Positions 11,753 through 25,600 of a DNA stretch of 64,000 bases are shown here, one piece after another (the stretch's first letter is position 1; each line of letters opens with the position of its first letter). The notes beneath the pieces are model-generated. The model was not told the DNA's origin, did no database searches, and was given only the letters and a program-made list of their open reading frames with translations. This DNA is from Rotaria sp. Silwood1. Lineage: Eukaryota; Rotifera; Eurotatoria; Philodinida; Philodinidae. The position numbers and the translations under genes are program-made. Where the stretch lies: positions 47,355 to 111,354 of the forward strand of contig CAJNOP010000685.1 of assembly GCA_905250075.1 (NCBI GenBank), in the 5' to 3' direction.

Positions 11753-14700
11753 TTATTTACGTTCTAGAAAAAATTCACAACTTCTTGAATTAGAACGAAT
11801 ATATACGTACGTTTTTCACATCGATAACCCTCCCAAAACGAATCGCACTAAAATATTATACAACATATGAATATATTCAATAGAGTTCTGCTACAGACTT
11901 ACAGTACAAATGTTTGGTCCAGTGCAGTTTCCATTGTTCAAACATTGAGGTGAACATACGGCTAAGAAATAGAAAATAATCATTTTACGATCATTTCTTT
12001 CAATGTAAAAGTGCTCTGAATGTGTATAGTTATTAGATAGCTTTCCCAAAATCAATTGAGAATAACTAGTTTATCAAATTTTAATACAACATCAATCCGC
12101 GAATAATAAATCAATACATACGTATTTGACATAGAGTTCCGGTCCATAACGACGTACACTAAACAATCCAAAAAACGTGAGTGAAAATTTTTCTGAAAGT
12201 CCATTTTAGACCTACCGTACAAACGTTCGGTTTGGTACAACTGCCACCGTTTAAGCATTGTGATGAACACACGGCTAAGAAATATAGAAAAATCATAGTC
12301 CAATTATTGCTTTCAATAAAAAAAATCGAAATGTCTGCATCAATATTAGTAAATTTCCATAAAATCAGCTATGAAAGTGATTGTTTTATCGAATTTTCTA
12401 CGACACTAACCAATGAATAATGAATAAATACGTACGTGTTTCACATAGAGGTCCACTCCATGATGATGTACACTAATGAAACACATCAGGTATGAGTGTG
12501 TGGTCAATCGCAAGAACCTAGGGAACTTACGGAACAGGATTTAGACTCAGTACAGTTTCCATCATGTAAACATTGCAGTGAACACAAATCTAAGAAATAA
12601 AAAAGAATATTCCGATCATTTGTTTGAGATTGTTCGCGTAGGTGTATAAAAAATTAAGTATAGAATATCAAAAAACGAATCGCTTTTTAAATGCGACATA
12701 AAATACAGAAAGATCGAATAGACGAAGATTCATCTCAGACATAGAATGAATTACCATGGAAAAGAATATCGAGAAAATTCTCGTATGACTGAATGTATAT
12801 ATCTCCAACTCAACTTAGATCTCATTCCATAATTAATCGGAGATGGAAAAACTCGATTCGTTCGCTAATGTCAGCTATGTTCTAATACAGTTAATTTCAA
12901 TGACTTTTAGATAGCCTGATCGATAAATGAAGAAATTAAAAAGAAAACTGTAGACTAACTTGATGACTTCAGAGAGACAAAATGAAGGAAATATAGAATG
13001 CTGCTTTAAGCAAAGAGTTATAACAAAGAAAGAAAATAGCAAGTCATCTTACCACCTTTTTTTGCCAGTGTTTCTATCGGTTCGCTAAGACCACTGATTG
13101 CACTAAGTCCGATTGCAGTTACAGATTGTACTTTGAATTCAAATGACGTTTTCGATGGCAGATTCCAAATAATTATCTCTTTCTGGTTAGACTTTGTGTA
13201 AATTTCAGTCCATTTTTCCTGTTTCTCATTTTCATCATTATCACTCAATGTTTTATTCTTGTACTTTCGATACAAAACTTTGTAGTTCTTTACTTTTTCA
13301 CTTCCACTAGCTTTATCTGTCCACCGGAGTATTATACTATTATCTGTAACAGACTTCGAATATGGTGCATCTGGCTTGCTAGGTATGATAAAACCTTGTT
13401 TTTCTAACCCATCTTCATAGAGAATAAGTTCAGCGCTCTTAACATTATTAACTGCATATCCTTCATCAACGATAAATTTGATTTTTTCATTTTCATGCTT
13501 ATTTCCCTCGACGAATTCTATAAAGTTTCGTAAATTTTTGCGAATTTTAGCCATCATATGACGATCTGTAAACCATGTTTTGCGTTTTAGTAGACTCTTG
13601 GATGAATTAAACTTGGTCTTATCGTATTGATAATTATGCATATCCACAAGTTGAGGATCATTTTCTTCAACGAAACGAAATGACAGACAGAAGATGTATT
13701 CATATCTAGTGTCACTGATGACTTCATCTAGTGATGAAGACTTTATAATAATATTTGAACTGACGTTTTTAGCGAGATTTTCGATCCACGTCGTAATTAA
13801 TGTGATTTCTTGTTGTTTTTCTCTTAGCCATGATTCTAATTTGTTCTTATTAAATGGCGATACATCAATTTGTTTAAACACATTAAATAAAACAGATTCT
13901 TCAACACCAGTACTTCCACGTATTTTCGGAAGATACAATGCGATTTTTTCTTTCAAGTCACGTTCGAATTCCGATAATCGTGCGGCAAAATCTGATAAAT
14001 GTTCATTCATATAAGTAAAATATGTAAATAATGTACTCTTTGACAAATCCAATGCTTTCACTTCCATCGAATGGAGATTTTCAATCACCGATATTGAGTA
14101 ATCAACCAACTTTGATGAAATCTCTCGAACGAACCTCATTGCTTTATTATCTAATAAGTTTAAGGGATAAAGCCATACCTTTTTTGGTACAGCATTCTCA
14201 TTTTTTTCACCCAAAAGCGATGGTAACTGACGATAAATTCTGACAGCTTCCTCAAAGGTGCTGGGATTTTCACTCACACGAAAATCACCATAAAATTTGC
14301 AATTCATCTTATCAACGAAATATTTCTCATTTTCACTCATATTTAATTTGGCTTTCCCATCGATTTGAAATCCTGGAATTTTTTTAATCATCACATGTAA
14401 CGTACCACTAATTTCTTTTTTCGATTCTCCAGCTGATATTGTTCGATCGAATACAAAGAAAGCTTCGGCACCGTAAAGAACTCCAGTAACGACGTGTGTT
14501 GCAAGGTCTAAGTCATGCAAATCTGGATGATCTAGATTACCTTTACCAAGATGTTTCATTGTCAATTGTTCGAAATGTGTAGTTGTGGAATATTTCAGTG
14601 TCATTCGGGTTTCATGAGTTGTTTTTTGATAATCCTCAGCAAATTTTGCTGAGCCTGACATACTGATTAGACCACTGTGCATACTTAGCTTTAAACTAGC

Positions 14701-14973
14701 TTCGACTCCTAAAGCATATGCCTTCTTCTGTAATGAATCTTCAGTAATTACTTCATAGCCAGTATACGGTTGAGTACGTGTATTCGTATTATTAGCCAGG
14801 TTTTCAGGATCCCATAGAGTAGCACCGGTGATTATCTTATCAGTGCGAGCATCATAGAGCATTCCCAAATAAAATGGACGTCCCAATGCAGCCATTGTGA
14901 TTGGTTTTTGTTGAGCCATTACTTTCAATGATGAACAAAAAATGATGAAAACCGTCAAGCATGAAGTCAGCAT
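11753..14973 (-). CDS. secreted SNTX/MACPF-like protein with FnIII and three EGF-like domains
   Basis: Eight exons on the minus strand: 14973-13053, 12589-12531, 12472-12436, 12274-12216, 12158-12122, 11961-11903, 11847-11811 and 11763-11753. They total 2220 bp or 739 residues, in frame to a TAA. A signal peptide (MLTSCLTVFIIFCSSLKVMA) precedes MAALGRPFYLGMLYD, the typical start of the stonustoxin/neoverrucotoxin-type N-terminal domain. That domain is related to MACPF pore formers and also occurs in many non-venomous animals. A helical middle follows, then a FnIII domain at ~540-635. The last six coding blocks are three pairs of 59- and 37-bp exons, each pair one EGF-like domain (CLNGGSC type). 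The B30.2 tail of fish SNTX proteins is absent. The role is unknown; secreted recognition or defence is inference. The tiny last exon is the least certain part. Confidence 0.8.
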
Positions 14974-17379
14974 TGAATTTTGCTATATCCTTCTTTTATG
15001 AAACTAAAATTCAAACAAAACATCATGTTTACGACATACAAACTAAACAATGGTTTCTATCAATGAAATGTGGAACAATTTCAAAATATGCATAATAATA
15101 TGATTTCATGATTTTGAGTCTATTGAAGTTCTGTATTTGAATGTAGAGATTCTTATTCAGAATCACACTCACACATTTTGCAACGAATTTTTTTATCCGT
15201 TGTAATGCATAGAACATTCAATCTATCAACGATAGATGTAGAATATATCAAGTTCAATTCTAGCTACATAAAAGTATGAGGGTGTCAAAAAAATCACAGT
15301 ATATAAACTGTTACATTTTATGATCAGAATTTTTCTTTTCCATTCGGAGAGAAAAATTTTGATTTTTAAATGGTAGTGATTGAATCATTATATTTATTGT
15401 ATAACTAGGTATCATTACTGAAGTTGTAAAGTGTAAATATTATATATTAAATAGAATAATATTCTAAATGTAGGAGAGCTAGCTGAGACAGATGGTATTA
15501 TATATCTTAATTTAAATGGTTACGTTAATATACTGAGACAAGCATTATCAGATGAAGCACAAACTCTACAGTCACGTAACAAATATTAAAGGAATAATCG
15601 ATAAATAATATTCAAGTTTATCTGTATTAATAGCTTTTCAGTAATTTTGGGGAAAAAAAATCTAAAGTCGTATGAGTGTTTATCTATCTATATGACAATC
15701 AAATGGTGTATATATATACACTTGTGTAATTGTTATTCAGAGTCGAAAGCTTTCGTTACAACAATTTGTTGATGAAAACGTTTTGATAAGAATCGTAATT
15801 ATAGGTTCCTCCATAGTTGATAGTTCTATCCATTGTGTTGACAGAAGAAAATATCAATAACTGTCTGCATATGCATCAATGTACGAAGATGCTTAAAAAA
15901 AGACATCAACATCCTTATATCAAAACTGATTATGTCAGAAAAATATCTCTATTTTTTAAGTACACTCTAATATTAATTTTCTGCAGTTCATTTGCTGGTA
16001 GTGTGATTAATTTTTCACATTAAAAAGATTGTTATTCATTTATATAAATAAAATTTCCATTGAAATTTTTCTATTTGTCTTAGTATTTCATAGGCTTTTT
16101 TTCTATCTGTTAAATTCTGATAAAATTATTCTTGAAATTGTTTAGCAGCTACGTCATTAATTCAATACCTATACTCATTTTTCATTAATCTAAAGCATAA
16201 TAAATATCTTCCTTAGAGTTCCATCGAATGTGATATAGCTGAGTTCATACTAATTATAAGCATCAAAATTTCGATCATTAGGTTCATTTCAAATATTGAA
16301 ATTACATTTTTCAGATTAACTTAGATGGGAATTTCATCGATTTTTTTCTGTGTAGCGTACTCTAAGAAATACTCATCGGTTTGTTGCTGTGTAATGGAAA
16401 TATATTGAAAGTTTCACATTTCTTTTTTTTTGTTCTGCGTTTCCACATTAACTAATGAAAAATCATGAGAAAGAATACTTCATTGATGTCTAATTCTTTT
16501 CGCGTTGTTTTATAAGAAATCTAATTGCTCACAGATTCTTTTCTTATAAAGAAAACAAAGAAAATTCTCAAAAATTTTTTAAAATAAAAAGTATAGAGTA
16601 TCAAATGAAGCTTTATTCAACAAACTTATAATTGCAGTTATCATGATAAATCATCTCGACGATATGATCTACATAGTAGACATTTAACAAGTATATTATT
16701 CTTTCTTTTATTCACTATTTCATATAATATCAATAGCAGGAATATGAGTATATAGTAGATTTTTGTCTACGGGAGAACTGCTTGCATTTGAATGCCAGAA
16801 GATCGCTCATTTTCTAGTTAGATCACTGTTCTCATTGTAAAGCTAATAAATTCTAAGCTTTATTTGCCCATAGCTGTAACACTTTCCAGATAGAAGAAGT
16901 TCTATCGTTGACAGAATTATTCTTGACTTAATTTCCTTGCAGTGTCAATCTCATCAGTCATATACAAAACGTTCGGTTATATAAGTAAACAGCAAAAGAA
17001 AGAACGAAGAGGAAGTTTAATCATAAAAAGAACTGTAACAGTCTAAACATGTTGATATCAATGATAGGAAAGGACATANNNNNNNNNNNNNNNNNNNNNN
17101 NNNNNNNNNNNNNNNNNNNNNNNNNNNNNNNNNNNNNNNNNNNNNNNNNNNNNNNNNNNNNNNNNNNNNNNNNNNNNNTATCAAACGGCCTATGAATGAA
17201 GGGAATCGGAGTTGGGCACCTCGGGTGGTTCCCTCGTAAGTGAAATTTTGATTTTTGACCTTTGAAATAGATAGAGGAACTTGAGATCTATAGTTCAAAA
17301 TACAATGCAAATTGTTCTCTTATTACATTATAAGGTTGAACAAATGGAATCATTTATTTTCATGCACAAATCATAGGAA
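14974..17379. other. gene-free stretch with 100-N gap
   Basis: No supported gene. The gap at 17079-17178 has the round length 100 and is probably of arbitrary size. The sequence right after it (17179-17330) resembles the interior of the 7359-7958 element (GATAGAGGAACTTGAGATCTATA pattern), so a related transposon fragment spans the gap. Confidence 0.45.
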
Positions 17380-17431
17380 GTGGGTGTAGGTGTGGGTGTG
17401 TGGATGAAGAGAACACTCACACCCACACCCC
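17380..17431. repeat. telomere-like hairpin at the edge of the minus HTT copy
   Basis: GTGGGTGTAGGTGTGGGTGT, a short loop, then CACTCACACCCACACCCC. It lies exactly where similarity of the minus-strand huntingtin copy to the plus-strand copy stops. Confidence 0.75.
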
Positions 17432-20270
17432 GTAATAAATCATGTGTATCATCTATTGAAAATTGACATGTTAATTCAACATAATTTTGTATTATAACAA
17501 AATAAATTGATATAGAATCTATTAGTGCAATTAAATATGGTTGATTATTAAAACATAATAAGACTTTTCTAAAAATTGTATCAAATGTTGTTTCAACATC
17601 ATTGAAATTTATTTCATTTGATATTAATCGCTGTGTTCGTAACGAAAAACATAGATGATTGATTGTTTAAAATAATGCACCTACTGATCCGTGCCATAAT
17701 CATGGAATAATAATACTAAGAACAAGGCAAATGATGTATTGATAACGATTCGAAGTTCTTAAAAGAAAAAAAAAATATATTGTTTCTTATTTTCTGGGAT
17801 GATTTTCATTTATATGAGAATCATTCTAAAAATTCTATGCTATAGAACAAAACAATGACTTAAACATGCGATACAACGTTGATAAGCGTATGGTAATCTA
17901 GTGAATGTGTGATAAAGAAAGGAATGATAGTCTTGAATGAATTTCGATGTTTTTCAGTAAGAGAGACTATTGCAAGAAAATAGCTGAGTTTTAAAACAAT
18001 AGACTGTTTTCGACCGAAAAAGTCGAAATAAATATAAGATCAACGCTATTGTTGCATCCTTCGCCATCGGTTCATGATATTTGTTTAGAAGAACATGTCA
18101 TAAACTTCAAATTCCTGATTTTTAAAAATTAGTTTGAGTTGCAATTCTTTAGCTAGATTTGACCAATGAGATTCGAGATGAATGGTTCGATCATTATACT
18201 GATGTAGCTTAAACGCTTTCCTTTATGATTCGTATTACCTGAAATTCTACATTTTGTGTTTCTTATCTATGTCATAAAAATTCCTTCTTCTTTATATTTA
18301 AGTACAGTAGATCGATAAGTATTATACTTCGAAATACTTTTCGAAATTTCGAATTATTCGAAAGTCTCATCTATTACTAACTCATAAACAATGTCAAAGT
18401 AAAACAAACATTTTTTTCTTTAATTGAACTGAAATTTTCATTATACATATATATTTATTTCGATCAATGGAAATAAAACATACCAGTGACCTCATAACTG
18501 GTAATCATTTTTTATAAGTTACATTTTTAAGCATTTGTTCATAAATTTTTGGTGTCATATTGATTGATATTGTTATTGATAATAATTATAAAATTAATGG
18601 TAAATATTTAGGTAATAATTGTTTATTTAATGTTTGTTGATCAAGTATTAACATCATTTCCATACAACGAGAAACAATTAATTCAGCTCAACGTAATACA
18701 GATATAGTTAGATTATGATGAAAGCTTAAGCTCTTTTGACTTTGATAGAAACCAGTTTTTATCTGTTCAATTAGTTTCTTCTTCCTAAAGTTTCAAACCG
18801 AAATTTTTAAATCAATCACTCCAGTTTTCGTTACAAAGATGACTATTTCAACTAAAATTGATGTTCCTATTGCTGGACTATCATATCAATGTCTACACAT
18901 ATACTATTATTTTGATTCATTACCATTTTCCATAATATGCATAAGTACATAAAGATAATCAGATGCAAGAGAAACTAATGTCATATCGATTTGATCACAT
19001 AATTGTCGAGTATCAGTTAAAATTCGAAGAAGAGTTCTAAAAAGAAAAACGAGAATAGTAGTTTTTAAATTACAAATAAAATCCTTTCGAATACTTACGG
19101 GCTAAACGTTTCATCTCGTGTTTCATTAACTGATGATAAAATCTCATTCCATCGTGTTAATATAGCATCTTCAGTTAAATTTTGTACAAGACACTGATGA
19201 TACAACATCAAATAGTGTTAATTGTATCGAATAAATATCCAAACGCGATTGACCCTATTTGAAAAGAAAAAGTAACGCTTAATCGAAGATTATAAAAAAG
19301 AAAAATAACCTTAGATGAACCAATAGTAACATGTGATTTTAAATGAGTAAGAAGTACATTGAAAATTTGTCGTGAAAGATGTTTCCATTTATCATCTTCA
19401 TTTCGAACACTATCAATAAATCTTGTTGAGTTCTGGAGGGTGTGGGTTCAATCGAGGAGAAAACTTACACCTACACACTCACATCCTCTCGAGTTTCTAT
19501 GATATTTGAGACCTTATAGAAGGACACCTTTTGTTCACTATCATTAAATAAAACTTTTTAGGAATTTCAGTTATTCGCATAGTGACTATTTCTTAAAATA
19601 TGACAATATTTTATTATACCGAACAAGTTTTAGTGATGTGTGAACAAAAATCATTCGCTCTGCTTCTAATTTTTTTATTATCTGCGTTAACTCAAACAAG
19701 AAAAAAATCATATAGCTTCCTATCATATGTTTCAGGTTCATGTCCACTTGCTAATAATGAATCACAATGTTTTATTAGATCTTCTACTTTAATAACTTAT
19801 TTTCAATGAAGTTTATCATGTGATAATACATCATAACCTGCTGTAGTTTCTTCAATCATTTCAAGTTGATTGATTAGATGAGTAAGAAAATGCTATTTAA
19901 AAATAAACGAAACGACTAGAGACACAAAGAACTTCATCAGCATCTAATCAACTATAATTAACACGAATTGCATGAATATAAGTTGAAGAAATATTTGAAG
20001 ATTTTGTTATAGCAGACGATGATGAGACGATTACTAGTTAATAAAGATTTAATAAAAACTAAATAAAAAGAATATTTTTAAATGAATGTTGTGGTAACAG
20101 AAAAATTGGTTTTCAAACTTTTTTGCTGCTTCTATCCAAAGATACAATTTTGGTAATAGTGTGTCTTACAGACCACTCACGTGAACTAGGTGATTTAATA
20201 TTCGGATTTCAAGATAGAACCAAATCAAAAGATCTGACACTTTCGCAATAAACTACTCTCGTTAAGATCA
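17432..20270 (-). pseudogene. huntingtin-like pseudogene fragment, inverted copy
   Basis: The reverse complement aligns by eye with the plus-strand pseudogene at about 24.97-28.6 kb. For example, 19110-18960 matches 26280-26510, 18430-18680 matches 27310-27460, and 17432-17650 matches 28380-28600. I estimate 80-85% identity. Relative to the plus copy it lacks a ~600-bp block (26.69-27.30 kb) and a 24-bp piece, has frame breaks, and carries a telomere-like hairpin insertion at 19433-19490. It cannot encode a protein. The identity as HTT rests on the other copy. Confidence 0.75.
19428..19495. mobile_element. telomere-like hairpin insertion with 5-bp target duplication
   Basis: A 58-bp insert (19433-19490) reads GGAGGGTGTGGG, a loop, then ACACCTACACACTCACATCC. 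It is flanked by GAGTT at 19428-19432 and again at 19491-19495. The homologous site in the other HTT copy (~25.79 kb) has no insert. Confidence 0.7.
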
Positions 20271-22041
20271 TCGATATTCGCAAAATCAGTTTTTCTGTTA
20301 CTATGACATTCTTATACATTTACTATTTAAAAGAGGTTATCTCTTGTGTACATTGAGTGTTGATTCCAAATTTTTTGATAAATCTTATGTAGATTATTTC
20401 TAAACGTACCTAATTGTGTACGATTAACTTTTTTTATCTTTGTCTGTGTTTGTTGTATTTGATGTTGTTGATAAATCTTTATCATTCTCTTTAAAAAGAA
20501 AAACAAATGAATTCGTTCAGACGAGACATGATCCAATAAATTCTTCAGATCTAAAACTGTGGAACTCAAGGGAAAAACTACGAGTTTTGAGTTTGGTGAT
20601 TTAAAATGACTTTAGCTGAGTTTAGTGATCTAAATTGAGTTTGTGTGATTTAAAACAATGTAAATCATTCTCTCTCGTCGACAAAATGTAGGATTTATTA
20701 CTATTTTTTATCTTTTGTACAACAAAATAATTGAATTCTACAGAATTTGTATCTACTGTACTTAGCCTGTTTTCTATACTGGAAAGAGGTCATTGATTAC
20801 CTCATTCCTGAAAAATTGAGTTCGAATAGAAAAAAAGATACCGATATATTTGAAAATAAGTTGGCTTTATTTGTTGCGAATATTTAATATTATACCATGT
20901 TTATCTATAGATATGTTGTAATCTTTCTTCTTCTACATATTTTTTAACCAAATACATTCACTAGAAGTGTATAAGTATTAGCATGGATGAATTCAAGCAT
21001 TGTGAATAATGTAACAGCGCAATTCTATCTAACAAAGAAATAAAATATATGTTATAGCCAAGAGCAACACGAGCGGTTGACAAAGGACTTCCTCCTACTT
21101 TGAGAAGTTTTGGTTACAATTTTTTCCAATTTGGGATAATTTAACTCTTATGTTCCCCCAATGTGAAAGAAATTAATCCTAACTTTCTCCAAATTTAACA
21201 CTGTTCAGTTACAACTTTTTCCAATTTGAAGACATTATGTATTGGACTACCTTTTATTTTCGTGAACAGTCTTGATTCATTGTCTTTTTTTTAGGAAAGA
21301 CATAGTAAATTCATTTTTCTGTAGTTCAGAGATTTTGACTTCACAAGTCTCTTGTTTTCATATCAATGATTGGAGTTCCTCTTTCTCGCAGTTGTAGGAG
21401 CTTGCGACCCTTCTAGTAAACTTCGAAAGAGTTCGATCATAATTTCCTTGAATTTGTAACTATTTCAACTACTACAGCTATCTTTTCAATGAGGTAGCAA
21501 AAGAAATTATTGAAAGTTGGTCGTTACATATGGCAAATCGAGAATTCTTCAGAAAACTTTGAATCTTTTTGACAACACAGTTCCCTAGTGTATACGTAAA
21601 TTCTAAAACAGCGAAGCGCAACTTAATTGCTTTTATTGATGATCAAAAACGACAAAAAGGTTGAAAAAACGCTCACTCGAAGGCACAGTTGACTTAGTGA
21701 CTTAAACCTCGAATATCCTACAAATTTCGAAGTAGCTTAACAGTGGACTATCGATTCTGATTATAATTAAAATTGATTAACAATGGTCATGAGCCCTCGT
21801 TGCCTTCGGTGGCAAAAAGAGATCAAAAAAAGATTTTATGAACTGAATTCGAAATAATTTTTAACAAGGAGAAACAGCGATTTATGCATTTGTCAGAGTT
21901 AGGGTGAGTTTGACAAAATGAAAAGTCGCCGAACATAAGTAGAAATTATTCAAAATAACAAAGAATCGGAAATAGCCACTTGCACTCGTCGAAACTCACA
22001 AAAAATCAACTGATTTATTATGACTTTTGACTGATCAGTAG
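20271..22041. other. gene-free centre between the inverted HTT copies
   Basis: No supported gene. This is the left part of the spacer between the two inverted pseudogene copies. Short ORFs at 20.3-20.6 kb have no recognisable similarity. Confidence 0.45.
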
Positions 22042-22433
22042 TGTCAAACGTGAAATTTGAATTCAATTATTCAAATTCTATTTCAAATATTCAATTATTG
22101 AAAACTTGAAGTTCAAATATTCAAATATTCAAATATTCAACTTTTGGATATTTGAAGTCCAAATATTCAAATATTCAAATGTCTCCTTTCACGGCACCCA
22201 CATCTGGTCGCGTGATATGTGCGTGTAGTGAGATGAATGTTCTTCTCCCTAGAAGTCCTTTCGCGGCACCCACATCTGATCGCGTGATGCCACATATACA
22301 AAGGTTGAATATTTGAATATTTGAACTTCAAATATCCAAAAGTTGAATATTTGAATATTTGAACTTCAAGTTTTCAATAATTGAATATTTGAAATAGAAT
22401 TTGAATAGTTGAATTCAACTTTCACGTTTGACA
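22042..22433. mobile_element. MITE with ~135-bp terminal inverted repeats
   Basis: Starts TGTCAAACGTGAAATTTGAA and ends with the inverted complement at 22433. The arms are nearly identical over ~130 bp and consist of ATTCAAATATTC repeats. The centre holds two direct 32-bp copies of a CACGGCACCCACATCTG motif (about 22186 and 22257). Non-coding. A relative sits at 11390-11637. Confidence 0.8.
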
Positions 22434-22695
22434 TGTATGTGATTTCCATATCAAAATCAAAATGCTAGTACACGTTTAATAATTGATTATTTTGATTTAC
22501 TAAAAATACTTATTCAATTACTTCGTTATTAAAATTTATTTGATTTTGATCAATTATTAATTTCAATTTAAATTGGATCTATAGAAAAAACTTGTGTTAG
22601 TGAAGCCTTAAAAACAGGCAAATATTGAGAGAAAAAAACAAGAATTTTCTTTTATTTTTTCTTTTCTAAAACAATAGCTTATTCTAGTAAATAAA

Positions 22696-25600
22696 ATGAA
22701 TGATGAATTCGATTCAACATCAATGATTAATAATGAAGAGCGAACATGAGCTGCTAAACTTGTTGATCAATTATATTTTCCGATTACATACATCCTCAAT
22801 ATGGATGGTACAATAAAAAGTGACGATGAATCACGTATTAGTATGAAATATGCTACACTACTATGTTTATCGTATTTATCAACAATTTCATACATTTGGT
22901 TATCTTTACTGAAAGTATGTTGAATGTTTGTTAGAAGCTTCTTTTTGTAAAGTTTCACTTCAGTAAAATAGATTTATTTTGTAATTCAAAATTATTTCTA
23001 ATGTTGTAACAGTAGGAGGGCTTAGGTGAATGGGATCAATCTGGTAAAGAAGCTTGTGGCAGAGTTTAGTTGATGTCACTTTAATTGGTTAAAGTCTCAA
23101 AGTTTTAGTGATAGATATGACAATTTCACTATTAAATTGTTGAAACAAAACGACATGAAACACATTAGAATCTGAAAATTCAAGAATGAAGATTTCTCGG
23201 TATTGATTCAGCAGTTCTAGTCCTATTCCTACTTTTAATTTTTTGGAAACCAATAAATGACTAGAACATTATCAGACTCGAAAAGATATCAAATAGAACA
23301 TTTTATTGAATAGTTTTGAACTCCACAGGCTGCCCTTATACATCTATACATCAGAGATTGAAATAATAGAACCATACAATTACATCAGAAAAAGTTCTAA
23401 GCCGAAATACGAGTTCTGTGCATATTTAGTACGAAAGAGATGTTCGTTTTTTTCATTATGATATGATACCAATTGCATCCTCTAAGGAATTTTTCTTTAG
23501 TCTTTGAACGTTTCTGATTAAATATAATTTTGTAAGGGATATGAAATTGCTTAATGAGAAAAATGAAATTCCAATTTCTATGTTACTTGTAATATATTAA
23601 AATCTATCAATCATCTATATGTCTTTTTTGCTTTTGTTTAAGGTATTACATCTTTTATCTGTACGTGAACATGGTGATCCACATTTACGTGGTGCATGTG
23701 CAAATTTACTTGCTAAATTAATTCAAACAACAGTTCATCTTTGAACAATATTATTATTATCAAATTCATTTAATGATTCTTTTATTAATGTATGTTCACT
23801 TGTATCAATTGATTTACAAGACAGTTCAAGATTAGGTTAAAAAAGTAGCCTCCTCTTTTTTTCATTATCAATATTTTATTTGTTTTTGTTTTTCAAAGAT
23901 ATTTGTTTATATGAAGATGAAACATATGAGAAGATCAGACACTTTCATAATGAATTGATTCTATCGAGAACGTTATTTTTGGTAACGTTGAATACATAAG
24001 TCGATTTTAAGATTTGTTGATCACAGTTCGTTTTTACCATGTCAATGGATATATAAAATGCATCATTGATTATAACAAACAAATACTTTTGTAATCATAT
24101 CCAATGATGAAATACAATGTGAAACAATATCCAGTTTATTAACATTATTTCATAACCAGTATGATGAACTTCGTTTACTTATACATTTCTTAAAAAATCC
24201 ATTTATATTACATGATCTTAACAATTTAGAACTGTTACTCGATATTATTAATTTAATCTTTTCAAGTAAAGAGAAAAAAAAAAATTTTTATTATGTTTTT
24301 TTCTTTGAATTTTTTCTTTTTATATCAAGGCTTATCAAATCATGCAAATGATATGAATGGTATTCAATCAGCAGAAATTATTTTTCATATTTTATCTACG
24401 TTTGCTGGTGTTGTTGAAGATGCAAGTCCATAAAATCCACAAGCATCAAAAATAAATTTTCTACCTATTCCTGCATCACCTCAATTTTTAAAGCGAATGG
24501 AAAAGATCCAAATAATATTAATCATACAAATTCAATGACATCCAATAAAGATTCATTAATAACATCAAATACGGACAAAGATTTAAAAACAAGACTTAAT
24601 GTTACACAATTTGGTATTTATGGAAATAATCCATCAATGATGAAATTCATCGGAAAATGATCGTTTTGAACAATTATTTTCAACAACATTAATGTCTATG
24701 AAATCAGTTTTAAGTCTTATTTCTACACAAGATTTATCAAAACATTTGGAATCAACATTCAATGCACACAGAAGGTAACTTCTTTTAAATAGTAAATATT
24801 TATTGTAATGAAAAATTCAATTATTGATATTTTTTATTCATTGATTGAGCTAAAATCTTTAGAATATTCTATTAGATCTGACACATGTTTACGGGCAAAA
24901 CTTTAGATAGAAATCTTATAATTAAGATTTCTGGCAGGGTCTAACCTAGAGAAAGAAAATTTCTATATAAAAATGTCGACAGTCGTAATGAGAGTAGTTT
25001 ATTGTGAAAGTGTCAGATCTTTTGATTTGGGTCTATCTTGAAATCCGAATATTAAATCATCTAATTTACTTGAGCGATCTGAAAGATACACTATCAATTC
25101 GAAGTTTGAAAATATTCTTTTAATTTAGGTTGTATTAAACCTTCATCAACTAGCAATCATTTCACCATCTTCTGCTGAAACAAAATCTTCAAATGTTTCT
25201 TCATAAGAACCATTAAATAATACTTCAACTAATATTAATGCAATGACTATTCGACAACTGATGTTTTATTTATTTGATTCACGTCATGTATCAAGTATCA
25301 ATAGTGATCAATCCAAAGAAAATAGTGCAATACAGATGCTGATGAAGTTCGTTATATTTCTAATCGTTTCGTTTATTTTTAAATAGTATTTTCTTATTCA
25401 TCTAATCAATCAACTTGAAATGATTGAAGATACTACAGCAGGTTATGATGTATTATCACATGGTACACTTCATTCACAACAAATTATTAAAGTACAAGAT
25501 TTAATAAAACATTATGATTCATATTATTTGCAAGGGAACATGAACCTGAAACACATGGGAGAGAAGCAAAAAAAATCATTCTCGAGAAAAATAAAGTTTG

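Noticed and set aside
13694-14243. Plus-strand ORFs of 106 and 70 codons
   Set aside because: Shadows of the SNTX-like gene on the minus strand.
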